The notes under the pieces: model-generated | The model's input: the letters and a program-made list of their open reading frames with translations, nothing else | The model's database searches: none | Told to the model about the DNA's origin: nothing | Translations under genes and position numbers: made by a program | Assembly (NCBI RefSeq): GCF_004114915.1 | Contig: NZ_CP022219.1 | Location: 124,001 to 188,000 of the forward strand | Direction: 5' to 3' | Source: Bradyrhizobium guangxiense | Lineage (GTDB): Bacteria > Pseudomonadota > Alphaproteobacteria > Rhizobiales > Xanthobacteraceae | DNA length: 64,000 bases | Part shown: one piece after another, positions 34,271-42,209 of the stretch | Layout: every line of letters starts with the position of its first letter | Numbering within the stretch: the first letter of the stretch is position 1

Positions 34271-35272
34271 TCAGAGCCTCACCATGCGCTTGCCGCGGTT
34301 CTCGCCGGCGAGCAATCCGATCAGCGCCTTCGGCGTGTTGGCGAGGCCGTCGATGATGTCTTCCTGCACCTTCAGCCTGCCGGATTTGACCCAGGCCTGG
34401 AGATCGGCGAGCGCGCGCTGGCTCTCCTTCATGTAGTCCATCACGATGAAGCCTTGCATGACGAGCCGCTTCACCACGATCAGGCCGGGCACACCGCGCG
34501 GGCCGTGCGCAGCAGGCGCGCTATCATACTGCGAGATCGCGCCGCAGCAGGCGACGCGGCCGTAATTGTTCATCTGCGGCAGGCAGGCTTCGAGAATGTC
34601 GCCGCCGACATTGTCGAAATAGACGTCGATGCCATCAGGTGCGGCTGCGCGCAGCGCCTTGAACAGCGCGCCGTCCTTGTAGTCCACCGCGGCATCGAAG
34701 CCGAGCTCGGAGGTCAGCCAGTTGCACTTGTCCGCGCCGCCGGCGATGCCGACCACGCGGCATCCCTTGATCTTGGCGATCTGTCCGACGATCGAGCCGA
34801 CCGAGCCTGCGGCGGCGGAAACCACGACGGTCTCGCCTTCCCTGGGCTTGCCGATCTCGAGCAGGCCGAAATAGGCGGTGAGGCCGGCGATGCCGAACAC
34901 GCTGAGCAGATGCGTCATCGGCTCCAGCTTCGGCATCTTGGTGAGATGCTTCGCCGGCACCGCCGCATATTCCTGCCAGCCGGTGTCGCCGAACACGATG
35001 TCGCCGGCAACGAGTTCAGGCGCCTTCGAGCTGACGACCTCGGCGATGGCGCCGCCGGCCATCACACTGTTGGCCTCCACGGCGGAGCGATAGGTCGCGC
35101 CGTGCATCCAGGCGCGGTTGGCGGCATCGAGCGAAATGTAGCGCACGCGCAGCAGGGCCTCGCCATCTTTCGGTTCCGGCATGGCGCCGTCCACCATCTT
35201 GAAATGCTCGGGGCCGAGCTTGCCGCTGGGCTTCTCGACCAGCAGGATTTGGCGATTGATGCTGCCGCTCAT
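34271..35272 (-). CDS. NADP-dependent oxidoreductase, MDR superfamily (PTGR/leukotriene-reductase type)
   Basis: A 333-residue zinc-free medium-chain reductase: catalytic N-domain, then Rossmann motif AAAGSVGSIVGQIAK near 155-170 and the FDNVGGDILEACL motif near 215. The family reduces the C=C of enals/enones. AAGAGGGAAACG precedes ATG 35272; a longer frame upstream has no site. Stands alone, and its substrate is unknown. Confidence 0.92.
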   Translation of the reverse strand: MSGSINRQILLVEKPSGKLGPEHFKMVDGAMPEPKDGEALLRVRYISLDAANRAWMHGATYRSAVEANSVMAGGAIAEVVSSKAPELVAGDIVFGDTGWQEYAAVPAKHLTKMPKLEPMTHLLSVFGIAGLTAYFGLLEIGKPREGETVVVSAAAGSVGSIVGQIAKIKGCRVVGIAGGADKCNWLTSELGFDAAVDYKDGALFKALRAAAPDGIDVYFDNVGGDILEACLPQMNNYGRVACCGAISQYDSAPAAHGPRGVPGLIVVKRLVMQGFIVMDYMKESQRALADLQAWVKSGRLKVQEDIIDGLANTPKALIGLLAGENRGKRMVRL

Positions 35273-35485
35273 GGCGTTTCCCTCTTTGATTATCTTGACG
35301 ATTATTGATGCAGCCGCCGCAAACAAAACGTGCAAGCCGCATGTGTGTTGTGCGCTGCATGAAGGCTAGATCGCGGCGTTCCGTTTCACAAGGGAACATC
35401 CGGTCAACGCGATCACACGCAAAGCGTGTTGCGTCGCTGTGATATCTGCGACATCATGAAGCGCCGGTGTACGTGGGGGTCAACG

Positions 35486-36784
35486 ATGTCGAACAGGTTC
35501 ACGCAATACATTCTGGCGGCGATGGTGCTTGGCATCGTCTTGGGGTCGGCGATCTACAACTTCCTGCCCGACACGCGCGCCGAGTGGGCCTCTGCCATCA
35601 ACCTGATCGCCATGATGTTCCTGCGTCTGATCAAGATGATCATCGCGCCCCTAGTGTTCGCGACCCTGGTCGGCGGCATTGCCCATATGGGCTCCGGCGC
35701 CAAGCTCGGCCGCATCTTCGCCAAGACCATGGGCTGGTTCGTCAGCGCGTCCTTCGTCTCGCTGCTGCTCGGCCTGATCATGGTCAATCTGCTGCAGCCC
35801 GGCGCCAACTTCCCGGGCACACTGCCTGCAGCGGGGCAATCGACCGGCCTGCCGGTCTCGGCCTTCTCGATCGAGAAATTCCTGACCCATCTGATTCCGA
35901 CCTCGATCGCGGATGCGATGGCGCAGAACGAGATCCTGCAGATCGTGATCTTCGCCGTGTTCTTCTCGGTGGCGATGGGCGCGATGCCGGAGCGCTCAAA
36001 GCCGATCCTGGCGCTGATCGACGACATCGGTCACATCATGCTGAAGGTGACCAGCTACGTGATGCTGTTCGCGCCGCTCGCGGTATGGGCCGCGATCACC
36101 GCCACGGTCGCCAAGAACGGCCTCGCCGTGCTCTGGAAGCTCGTCGTCTTCATGGGCGGCTTCTATCTCTCGCTGATGATCCTGTGGGCCATCCTGGTTA
36201 TCGTCGGCTTCATCGTGATCGGGCCGCGCTACAGCCATCTCCTGAAGCTGATCCGCGAGCCCCTGATGATCGCGTTCTCCACCGCCAGCTCGGAGGCGGC
36301 CTATCCGAAGACGCTGGAGGGGCTGAACCGCTTCGGCGCCTCGTCGCGAATCTCGAGCTTCGTGCTGCCGCTCGGCTATTCCTTCAACCTCGACGGCACA
36401 ATGATGTACTGCACCTTCGCGAGCATCTTCATCGCGCAGAGCTATCACATCGACATGCCGCTCGGCACCCAGCTCGCGATGCTGGCGACGCTGATGATCA
36501 CTTCCAAGGGCGTCGCCGGCGTGCCGCGTGCCTCCCTCGTCGTGATCGCATCGACCTTGGCGCAGTTCAACATCCCCGAGGCGGGCCTGTTGATGATCAT
36601 GGGCATCGACACCTTCCTAGACATGGGCCGCAGCGCCACCAACGTGATCGGCAACACGCTGGCGACCTCGGTCGTGGCCAAATGGGAAGGCGAGCTCGGG
36701 CCCGAGCATGCGCTCGGACCAGCCGACGTCGTGCCCGACGACATGGTGCCGGGCGAGGTACCCGCAATGGCCGGCCATGGGTAG
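35486..36784 (+). CDS. Dicarboxylate/amino acid:cation symporter (DctA/GltP family)
   Basis: A 432-residue SDF transporter with about eight hydrophobic segments and two reentrant motifs: STASSEAAYPKTL near 268-280 and GYSFNLDGTMMYC near 297-310, the latter followed by MGIDTFLDMGRSATNVIGN near 372-390 that binds cation and substrate. Usual substrates are C4-dicarboxylates or glutamate/aspartate. The next gene, a GltI-like binding protein, starts only nine bases after its stop, an unusual pairing of a secondary symporter with an ABC-type binding protein. Confidence 0.93.
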   Translation: MSNRFTQYILAAMVLGIVLGSAIYNFLPDTRAEWASAINLIAMMFLRLIKMIIAPLVFATLVGGIAHMGSGAKLGRIFAKTMGWFVSASFVSLLLGLIMVNLLQPGANFPGTLPAAGQSTGLPVSAFSIEKFLTHLIPTSIADAMAQNEILQIVIFAVFFSVAMGAMPERSKPILALIDDIGHIMLKVTSYVMLFAPLAVWAAITATVAKNGLAVLWKLVVFMGGFYLSLMILWAILVIVGFIVIGPRYSHLLKLIREPLMIAFSTASSEAAYPKTLEGLNRFGASSRISSFVLPLGYSFNLDGTMMYCTFASIFIAQSYHIDMPLGTQLAMLATLMITSKGVAGVPRASLVVIASTLAQFNIPEAGLLMIMGIDTFLDMGRSATNVIGNTLATSVVAKWEGELGPEHALGPADVVPDDMVPGEVPAMAGHG

Positions 36785-36793
36785 GAGTGAACC

Positions 36794-37747
36794 ATGGGTC
36801 AGACCCCAGCGAGGTCGCTGACCTCGGGCCGCCTGTGGTTCGCGGCCTCGTTGCTCGCGACGTCTTTGTTCGCGACCTCGTTGTTCGCGACCTCGGCGCT
36901 CGCGCAGGCCGGCGAAGGGCTCAGCCCGACGCTGTCCGCCATCAAGAAGGCCCACGCCGTGCGGCTCGGCTATCGCGAAAGCTCGCCGCCATTCTCCTTC
37001 CTCGATCAGTCGGGCCGTCCGATCGGCTACAGCCTCGAGCTCTGCGAGGCCATCGTCGAGGAGATCGGCGTCGAGGTCGACGATCCCGATCTCAAGATCG
37101 ACTACATCAAGGTCACCTCGGACGACCGCATCGACGCCGTGCTCCAGAACAAGATCGACCTGGAATGCGGCTCGACCACCGCCAATGCCGAGCGCGGCAA
37201 GCGCGTCGCCTTCTCGCCGCTGATGTTCGTCGCCGGCACCAAGCTGATGGTGCCGAAGGGAGCGGCAATTTCCGGTGTCGCGGACCTGAAGGGCCGGACC
37301 GTCGTGGTGACCAAGGGCACGACGAACGAGCAGGCGATGCACGCCGTCGACAAGAAGCTCTCGCTCGGCCTCAACATCGTGACCGCGCCGGATCACGAGC
37401 AGTCGTTCCGGATGGTGAACGATGGCAAGGCCGATGCATTCGCAACCGACGACATCCTGCTCTATGGCCTGATCGCGCGCCACAAGGCGCAGGAATATTT
37501 TCGTGTGGTCGGGGACTATCTGTCCTATGACCCCTACGGCATTATGTTCCGCAAGGGCGAGCCTCAGCTCTCCGCCGTGGTCGAGCGCGCCTTCCGCAAG
37601 CTCGGCTCCAACCGCGATCTCGTCCCGCTCTACAACAAATGGTTCACCGCACGCCTTCCCACCGGCGAACGCATGAACGTGCCGATCTCGCTGCAGCTGG
37701 AAGAGGCGTTCAAGGCGATGGATGATTCGGCGAGCGCAAGTAACTAG
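36794..37747 (+). CDS. Amino-acid-type ABC substrate-binding protein (GltI/PBP2-like)
   Basis: A 317-residue periplasmic protein. The signal peptide contains four tandem 15-base units encoding ASLL-ATSLF-ATSLF-ATSAL before LAQAG. The mature start LGYRESSPPFSFLDQSGRPIGYSLELC and later segment ECGSTTANAERGKRVAFS match the GltI/glutamate-aspartate binders. It follows the DctA-like gene, yet no ABC permease or ATPase is adjacent, so it may serve another transporter or be a sensor. The neighbour fits the same ligand class. Confidence 0.9.
   Translation: MGQTPARSLTSGRLWFAASLLATSLFATSLFATSALAQAGEGLSPTLSAIKKAHAVRLGYRESSPPFSFLDQSGRPIGYSLELCEAIVEEIGVEVDDPDLKIDYIKVTSDDRIDAVLQNKIDLECGSTTANAERGKRVAFSPLMFVAGTKLMVPKGAAISGVADLKGRTVVVTKGTTNEQAMHAVDKKLSLGLNIVTAPDHEQSFRMVNDGKADAFATDDILLYGLIARHKAQEYFRVVGDYLSYDPYGIMFRKGEPQLSAVVERAFRKLGSNRDLVPLYNKWFTARLPTGERMNVPISLQLEEAFKAMDDSASASN
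36841..36900 (+). repeat. Four tandem 15-base units in a signal-peptide region
   Basis: Units begin CGCGGCCTCGTTGCT, CGCGACGTCTTTGTT, CGCGACCTCGTTGTT and CGCGACCTCGGCGCT. They encode a repeated ATSLF pentapeptide inside the signal peptide, so copy-number change would lengthen or shorten the hydrophobic core in frame. Confidence 0.75.
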
Positions 37748-37765
37748 CACCGTGCCTGGCGCATC

Positions 37766-38125
37766 TTAGCTCGTGGCGCTTCTTGACGCGCCTAGAGCAG
37801 GAACAGAAGACGAGCGGACGTTCACCAGCGCTCCACCGTGGCTTCTCATCTGCCAGGCGAAATCGGGTCTGACCACGGCTCTCCCATTGCACGCCGTGCA
37901 GGCTAGCTGGCTCTCGAGATCGGACAGCCGGACTTCATCTGGCCAGAGGTCTGCGTTGAGGGCGGTCCAGTGGCCACAGCCACAATCCGCGCAGTCGATG
38001 ATGATGCCACGGACGCCGGACGCGCGCATCTCGCCGAGCGTGATCTTGGTGTTGCGCCTGCCGATCGGGGTGCTCTCCTTGCGCACGGCTGAACTCCGGG
38101 CTTGCTGCGCTCGTCTCGTCGTCAT
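37766..38125 (-). CDS. Small protein with CxxC zinc-ribbon-like motifs, unknown function
   Basis: A 119-residue cytosolic protein. After a basic N-terminus, residues 35-95 hold IIIDCADCGCGHW and LACTACNGRAVVR, two CxxC pairs that could bind one metal. ATG 38125 follows AGAGG and overlaps the upstream small ORF by ATGA. I do not recognise a named family. A longer open frame upstream has no ribosome site. Confidence 0.65.
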   Translation of the reverse strand: MTTRRAQQARSSAVRKESTPIGRRNTKITLGEMRASGVRGIIIDCADCGCGHWTALNADLWPDEVRLSDLESQLACTACNGRAVVRPDFAWQMRSHGGALVNVRSSSVPALGASRSATS

Positions 38126-38328
38126 GACCGCCTCTGCGCCGCGAAATCGGGGATCGCGCTGCGGCTCGTCTGTGTCGGCGACGAGATGCCCAGCGGCATT
38201 GTCTGCAAGCGTCTGGGGGCAGAAGTCATTTCCGAGCCCTGGTTCATGTAGAGCTGTCCCGCGACCAAGGTCATGGCGGCGCACGCCAGAACGAACATCG
38301 CCAGAGCCAGTTGTTGCGCTTCATTCAT
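38122..38328 (-). CDS. Small single-span membrane protein, unknown
   Basis: A 68-residue ORF with one hydrophobic segment (LALAMFVLACAAMTLVAGQLY). It precedes the zinc-ribbon-like gene with ATGA coupling. The ribosome site is weak. Coupling is its main support. Confidence 0.5.
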   Translation of the reverse strand: MNEAQQLALAMFVLACAAMTLVAGQLYMNQGSEMTSAPRRLQTMPLGISSPTQTSRSAIPDFAAQRRS

Positions 38329-38566
38329 CTGATTGCCTGATAGAGTTCGAGACGAGGAAGAGACCTACGTCCACTGCCGACCATGGCTGCGTGGCGGGCA
38401 CGACCAATCGCGGGGGCTGAGCTTGCGTCGCCTGATTATCGAAGAGATTGCATCTCATCGTGTCACGATCATTCATTCCGAAAGCGGCGCTACGGTGCCG
38501 GCGCGAGTCGATGGATCCACCCACCTCGCCGCCTAGCGGCCGAAGCCGACCCGAGCGGGCAAATTG

Positions 38567-38755
38567 CTAACCGAGAGATTTGTCTTGCGAGACGGCTTGC
38601 GTCCGCTTCGGCCTTCGAACGACGACCACGCCGCAGTCAGTGGCGCTCCTTCGTCCCATACGCATGCTCTTCCAAGCATCCGCTTGCCGTGCAAGCCTGA
38701 CGGCCCAAGCCTCCTCGACAGCCTGTCTCACATGGGGCGGCAAATTCTGCTGCAT
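38567..38755 (-). CDS. Hypothetical small basic protein
   Basis: A 62-residue ORF: MQQNLPPHVRQAVEEAWAVRL followed by an Arg/Lys/Val-rich tail. AAGGAGG five to eight bases before the ATG at 38755 is a strong site and the main evidence. Nothing recognised. Confidence 0.45.
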   Translation of the reverse strand: MQQNLPPHVRQAVEEAWAVRLARQADAWKSMRMGRRSATDCGVVVVRRPKRTQAVSQDKSLG

Positions 38756-38953
38756 CACTCGACCTCCTTGCCTGTACCGGCACCGCATTTGTATTTGCGA
38801 AGGGAGGAGAACGAGTTTGATGCGGCTCAAGCTTCGGCCGAAACCTTCCTCCGTCAGACTACTTAGGGGACTCGCCCTAAGATACGACGCGAGCTGGCCA
38901 CGCCGGTGACCCTGTTTAACAATGCGTTAATCGAACAGAGTTCGGAGAGCCCG

Positions 38954-39154
38954 ATGAATCACTCGATTTATAGCGCCGACCGTGCAACCCACTCCAAGAT
39001 CGTCATCGTCGCATTGTTGGTCGCCGCGGCAATCAGTGGCTTCGCCGTTTCTCTTCACTTCGACGAGAGAGCCACCTCCGTCGAGAGGGTGGCCGTATCC
39101 AAGCCCGGAAGACCAGTGGCTATGAGTGGCACGACCATCGTCGCTGCCCGCTGA
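38954..39154 (+). CDS. Small single-span membrane protein
   Basis: A 66-residue protein with a central hydrophobic helix (IVIVALLVAAAISGFAVSL at about 19-38) after a short N-terminus MNHSIYSADRATHSK. GGAGAG precedes ATG 38954. A second tiny membrane ORF follows 15 bases later. Function unknown. Confidence 0.6.
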   Translation: MNHSIYSADRATHSKIVIVALLVAAAISGFAVSLHFDERATSVERVAVSKPGRPVAMSGTTIVAAR

Positions 39155-39169
39155 CTCGGAGAATCCTCA

Positions 39170-39283
39170 ATGCCAAAGAACAGAATTGAGACCAGGGTTG
39201 TCGCCGAGCCGTTCGATCCGGCGCTTTGGTCGGTCGCAGCCGTCCTCAGCGCGGCGGTTGTCTATCTTGCCTGCCTGATCTAG
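39170..39283 (+). CDS. Very small membrane protein (37 aa)
   Basis: A 37-residue ORF ending in a hydrophobic helix (VAAVLSAAVVYLACLI), 15 bases after the previous small protein gene and behind CGGAGAATCC. Below usual calling thresholds, but position, ribosome site and membrane helix argue it is translated. Confidence 0.45.
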   Translation: MPKNRIETRVVAEPFDPALWSVAAVLSAAVVYLACLI

Positions 39284-39464
39284 GGGGCGAAGGCCGCAGC
39301 GTAGCCTGGCGGAATCGTAGGGCCCTCGTCGACGTATTTCACGGCTGTTTGCGCTGGCGCAATCGGCGCAATCAAGGTTCATTCTAGCATTTTTCTTGCC
39401 TAGCGGCTTCTCTCTGACCCAATCCAGTAGCTAGGTGACGAGGCTCGGTATTCCGGGCCTCGTT

Positions 39465-39701
39465 CTATTTTGGACGACCGGATCTGCTCTCGACGCGCTC
39501 ACGCACGATCTCGGCGGCTCGCGCCAGCACGGCATCGTAGTCATCGGGAGTAAGGTGGCCGATCAGCTCCTTGATGCCGTCGTGAGCCTGGATCTCGAAC
39601 TCGGAGCCCGCAATCTGTGTCGCGAAATTTTCAAGTTGTTCCGGAGTGATCCTCATACCCTCAATCTCTTGCCGGTCCTCTGTGGAAGCTCTGAATGTCA
39701 T
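39465..39701 (-). CDS. Hypothetical acidic protein
   Basis: A 78-residue, mainly helical acidic protein (MRITPEQLENFATQIAG, DGIKELIGHLTPDDYDAVLARAAEIV). Start unclear between 39701 and the internal ATG at 39656; neither has a good ribosome site. No family recognised. Confidence 0.5.
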   Translation of the reverse strand: MTFRASTEDRQEIEGMRITPEQLENFATQIAGSEFEIQAHDGIKELIGHLTPDDYDAVLARAAEIVRERVESRSGRPK

Positions 39702-39832
39702 TTGGCCACATCCATCATGTCGCGGCCGCCCAGGAATTGCGCTGGATCAACCGGCAATGCACGCGCAATGGAATATTGTGAAGTTGCTGCGTTGGAGGGA
39801 ACTACGGGGCCGGCAATTGCGACCTTGGCGGT

Positions 39833-40636
39833 TCAGCTCGCCTCTTCGAAAATCCGATTCAGTGCCGCGTCATAGGTCGCCTGCACCAGCTCCGGATGCA
39901 GCTTGCCCAGCGCCTCCATCATCACGCCGGAATTGATCTCGAGCACTTTCCATGCGCCATCCGCGCGAACCACATCGATCGAGGCGAAGATGATGCCGAT
40001 GGCGCGCGCGGCCTCGATCGCGAGCTGCACGCAGGCCGCGCGGACATCGCCGCCCTCCAGCAGCACCGGCTTTGCGCCGGCATCGAGATTGTGCCGCCAA
40101 TCCGAGCCACGCTGCTTGCTGTAGACGACGCGCGGCGCGTCATCGAGCAGCACCACGCGGACCTCGTCCTCGATCGCGACATAGGGCGAGATCACGAGCC
40201 CGGCGCTCATCGCAAAGACCTCGCCAGCGGCGTGGTCGAGTTGCGCTTCCGTCGTCACCTTGAACACCGAGCGCCCCGATGTTCCCTCGTTCGGCTTGAC
40301 CACCACGCCTTGCGGATTGTCGCGCAGCAGGTCCAGCATCGCCTCACGCCAGGTCGCGCCGACCACGTTCCTGCCGAGCTTCGGGTTAAGGAAGAGGTGA
40401 TGGAGAACACAGGGCACGCCTGCAAGCGTCAGCGCCTCGGCGGTTGCCGATTTGTCGTTGGCGAGGCGGTGCGCGATGGCGCTGTTGAGGCCCACGTCGT
40501 AGCCGAAAGCGAAATGGCGCATCTCGCCCCGGCGCATCGCGATCAGCCAGCCGCCGGCGCGGACATCGACCGTGATGCCGTGGTCCGCGCAATAGCGCCG
40601 GATTGCCTGAACGAAGATTCGCTCGTCGCTTGCCAA
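39833..40636 (-). CDS. ATP-grasp protein (RimK/cyanophycin-synthetase-like)
   Basis: A 267-residue ATP-grasp ligase. Residues 90-265 hold the ATP-binding lysine strand VVVKPNEGTSGRSVFKV, an ISPYVAIEDEVRVVLLDD segment and the terminal Mg-binding VLEINSGVMME. These enzymes ligate a carboxylate to an amine; partners are not adjacent, so substrate is open. The start is probably TTG at 40636, with AGGA upstream. Length is short for RimK-type ligases but the domain is complete. Confidence 0.82.
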   Translation of the reverse strand: MASDERIFVQAIRRYCADHGITVDVRAGGWLIAMRRGEMRHFAFGYDVGLNSAIAHRLANDKSATAEALTLAGVPCVLHHLFLNPKLGRNVVGATWREAMLDLLRDNPQGVVVKPNEGTSGRSVFKVTTEAQLDHAAGEVFAMSAGLVISPYVAIEDEVRVVLLDDAPRVVYSKQRGSDWRHNLDAGAKPVLLEGGDVRAACVQLAIEAARAIGIIFASIDVVRADGAWKVLEINSGVMMEALGKLHPELVQATYDAALNRIFEEAS

Positions 40637-41017
40637 GTCGTCCTGTCTTTCGTCGTTCCGTCGCCGAAAGCCGTAAAAATCCGGTCAGCGGCGCCAATCC
40701 CGTGCGGTAATCAGAGCTATTCTTAATGAAATTCTCGCGAGCGCGATGGAAATTAAGTGCTGCATTCGAGCTCCGGAGGGAAAAGAAATTGCCCTTCCTG
40801 CAGGCCAGGCAGCAGATTCATTAATGATGTGACCAGTTCTGCCGCAAATGCCGGTTTGACCAGCATCAATTGCATCCGGAACGAGGTTGATTATTGGTCT
40901 CAATGGCGTAGATCACACACGCGAAATCCTCCGCCATGGCAATGGTGTCCGCCCCGCTTTCAGGGGCCGGGCAGCGCTTTTGCCCTAAAACCGCAATTAT
41001 TCGGAATATCGAAAATC
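40637..41017. other. 381-base gap between the ATP-grasp and fpr genes
   Basis: I see no coding frame with a plausible start except the frame that runs into fpr. A GCCCC-GCTTTCA-GGGGC hairpin lies near 40955-40971, and the last 60 bases are A/T-richer (CGCAATTATTCGGAATATCG). It probably carries the fpr promoter and leader; no operator recognised. Confidence 0.4.
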
Positions 41018-41791
41018 ATGAGCGCGTTTTACCGAGAGAAGGTTCTTTCCGTTCAGCACTGGACCGACACGCTGTTCAGCTTTCGCGCCACGCGCGATAC
41101 CGGCTTCCGCTTCCAGAACGGCCAGTTCGCCATGATCGGCCTCGAGGTCGACGGCCGTCCGCTGCTGCGCGCCTACAGCATGGCGAGCGCCAACCACGAG
41201 GAAGAGCTCGAGTTCTTCTCGATCAAGGTTCAGGACGGCCCGCTGACCTCGCGTCTGCAGAAGATCAAGGAAGGCGACACCATCCTGGTCGGCCGCAAGG
41301 CGACCGGCACGCTGATCACCGACAATCTGCTTCCCGGCAAGCGGCTGATGCTGCTCTCGACCGGGACGGGCCTCGCGCCGTTCGCGAGCCTGATCAAGGA
41401 CCCCGAGGTCTATGACCAGTTCGAGTCGATCGTGCTGGTGCATGGCTGCCGTCAGGTCTCCGAGCTCGCTTACGGCGAGAAGCTCGTCGCGAGCCTGCGC
41501 GAGGACGAGCTGTTCGGCGAATTGCTCGCCGATAAGCTGGTGTACTATCCGACCGTGACCCGCGAGCCGTTCAAGAACCGCGGCCGCATCACCGACCTCA
41601 TCAACTCCGAGCAGATCTTCAACGACATCGGACAGGGCCCGCTCGACATCGCAACCGACCGCATCATGATGTGCGGCAGCCCGGCGATGCTGGAAGAGCT
41701 GAAGGTGATGTTCGAGAGCCGCGACTTCATCGAAGGTTCCGGCAACAAGCCCGGCCATTTCGTGATCGAGAAGGCGTTCGTCGAGCGCTAA
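41018..41791 (+). CDS. fpr: Ferredoxin-NADP reductase, bacterial (Fpr) type
   Basis: A 257-residue flavoprotein. The FAD motif RAYSMAS is at 51-57, followed by FFSIKVQDGPLTSRLQ, the NADP segment LLSTGTGLAPFASLI near 112-126 and a MMCGSPAMLEEL motif near 212. It moves electrons between NADPH and ferredoxin/flavodoxin, often in oxidative-stress response. The ATG 41018 follows an A/T-rich leader. Confidence 0.93.
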   Translation: MSAFYREKVLSVQHWTDTLFSFRATRDTGFRFQNGQFAMIGLEVDGRPLLRAYSMASANHEEELEFFSIKVQDGPLTSRLQKIKEGDTILVGRKATGTLITDNLLPGKRLMLLSTGTGLAPFASLIKDPEVYDQFESIVLVHGCRQVSELAYGEKLVASLREDELFGELLADKLVYYPTVTREPFKNRGRITDLINSEQIFNDIGQGPLDIATDRIMMCGSPAMLEELKVMFESRDFIEGSGNKPGHFVIEKAFVER

Positions 41792-41830
41792 GCGCCGCCA
41801 TCTCGCTTTCGCGGGATGGCTTCGCCTCAC

Positions 41831-41983
41831 TCGTCCCGGACAAGCGCGCCTCAAGCGCGCGCCGATCCGGGACCCAGACCCGCAGGGAGTAGTTTTGCGA
41901 AGGCTGGTAACCACCAGCTTCGCCCAACATCCCTTCCCGTGGATACGGATCCCGGGTCTGCGCTGGCGCTTGCCCGGGACGAC
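41831..41983. repeat. Large intergenic repeat TCGTCCCGGACAAGCG family
   Basis: Edges TCGTCCCGGACAAGCGCGCC and TGCCCGGGACGACAG match the repeat at 29762. An inner dyad CTTCGCCCAA / TTGCGAAGG-type arm surrounds GGTAACCACC. It fills most of the 41792-42209 gap; the rest (41984-42209) shows no coding frame. Confidence 0.7.
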
Positions 41984-42209
41984 AGCCGAATATGTGGAGG
42001 TGCCTGCGCGTTCCACTGGGGACCGATCCGGGCCTTCGCTCAGGATCGACTGGTCCTCCCAATCCCCTCTGCTGCACCGCAAAATCCGTCCTCCCGGCGG
42101 ATTGATCTGCGCCGGCCGATTTCGCTAGCCTGAAACAAGGGCTGCGTCATATCCGTATGACAGGCGAGGGCGTATCGTACCGCCTCATGCTGGCGAGAGG
42201 ACCGGAATC

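Noticed and set aside
35486..36784. Longer start for the symporter at 35426
   Set aside because: The extra 20 residues are Cys/Arg-rich with no ribosome site; the ATG at 35486 is preceded by GTGGGGG and starts the normal family N-terminus.
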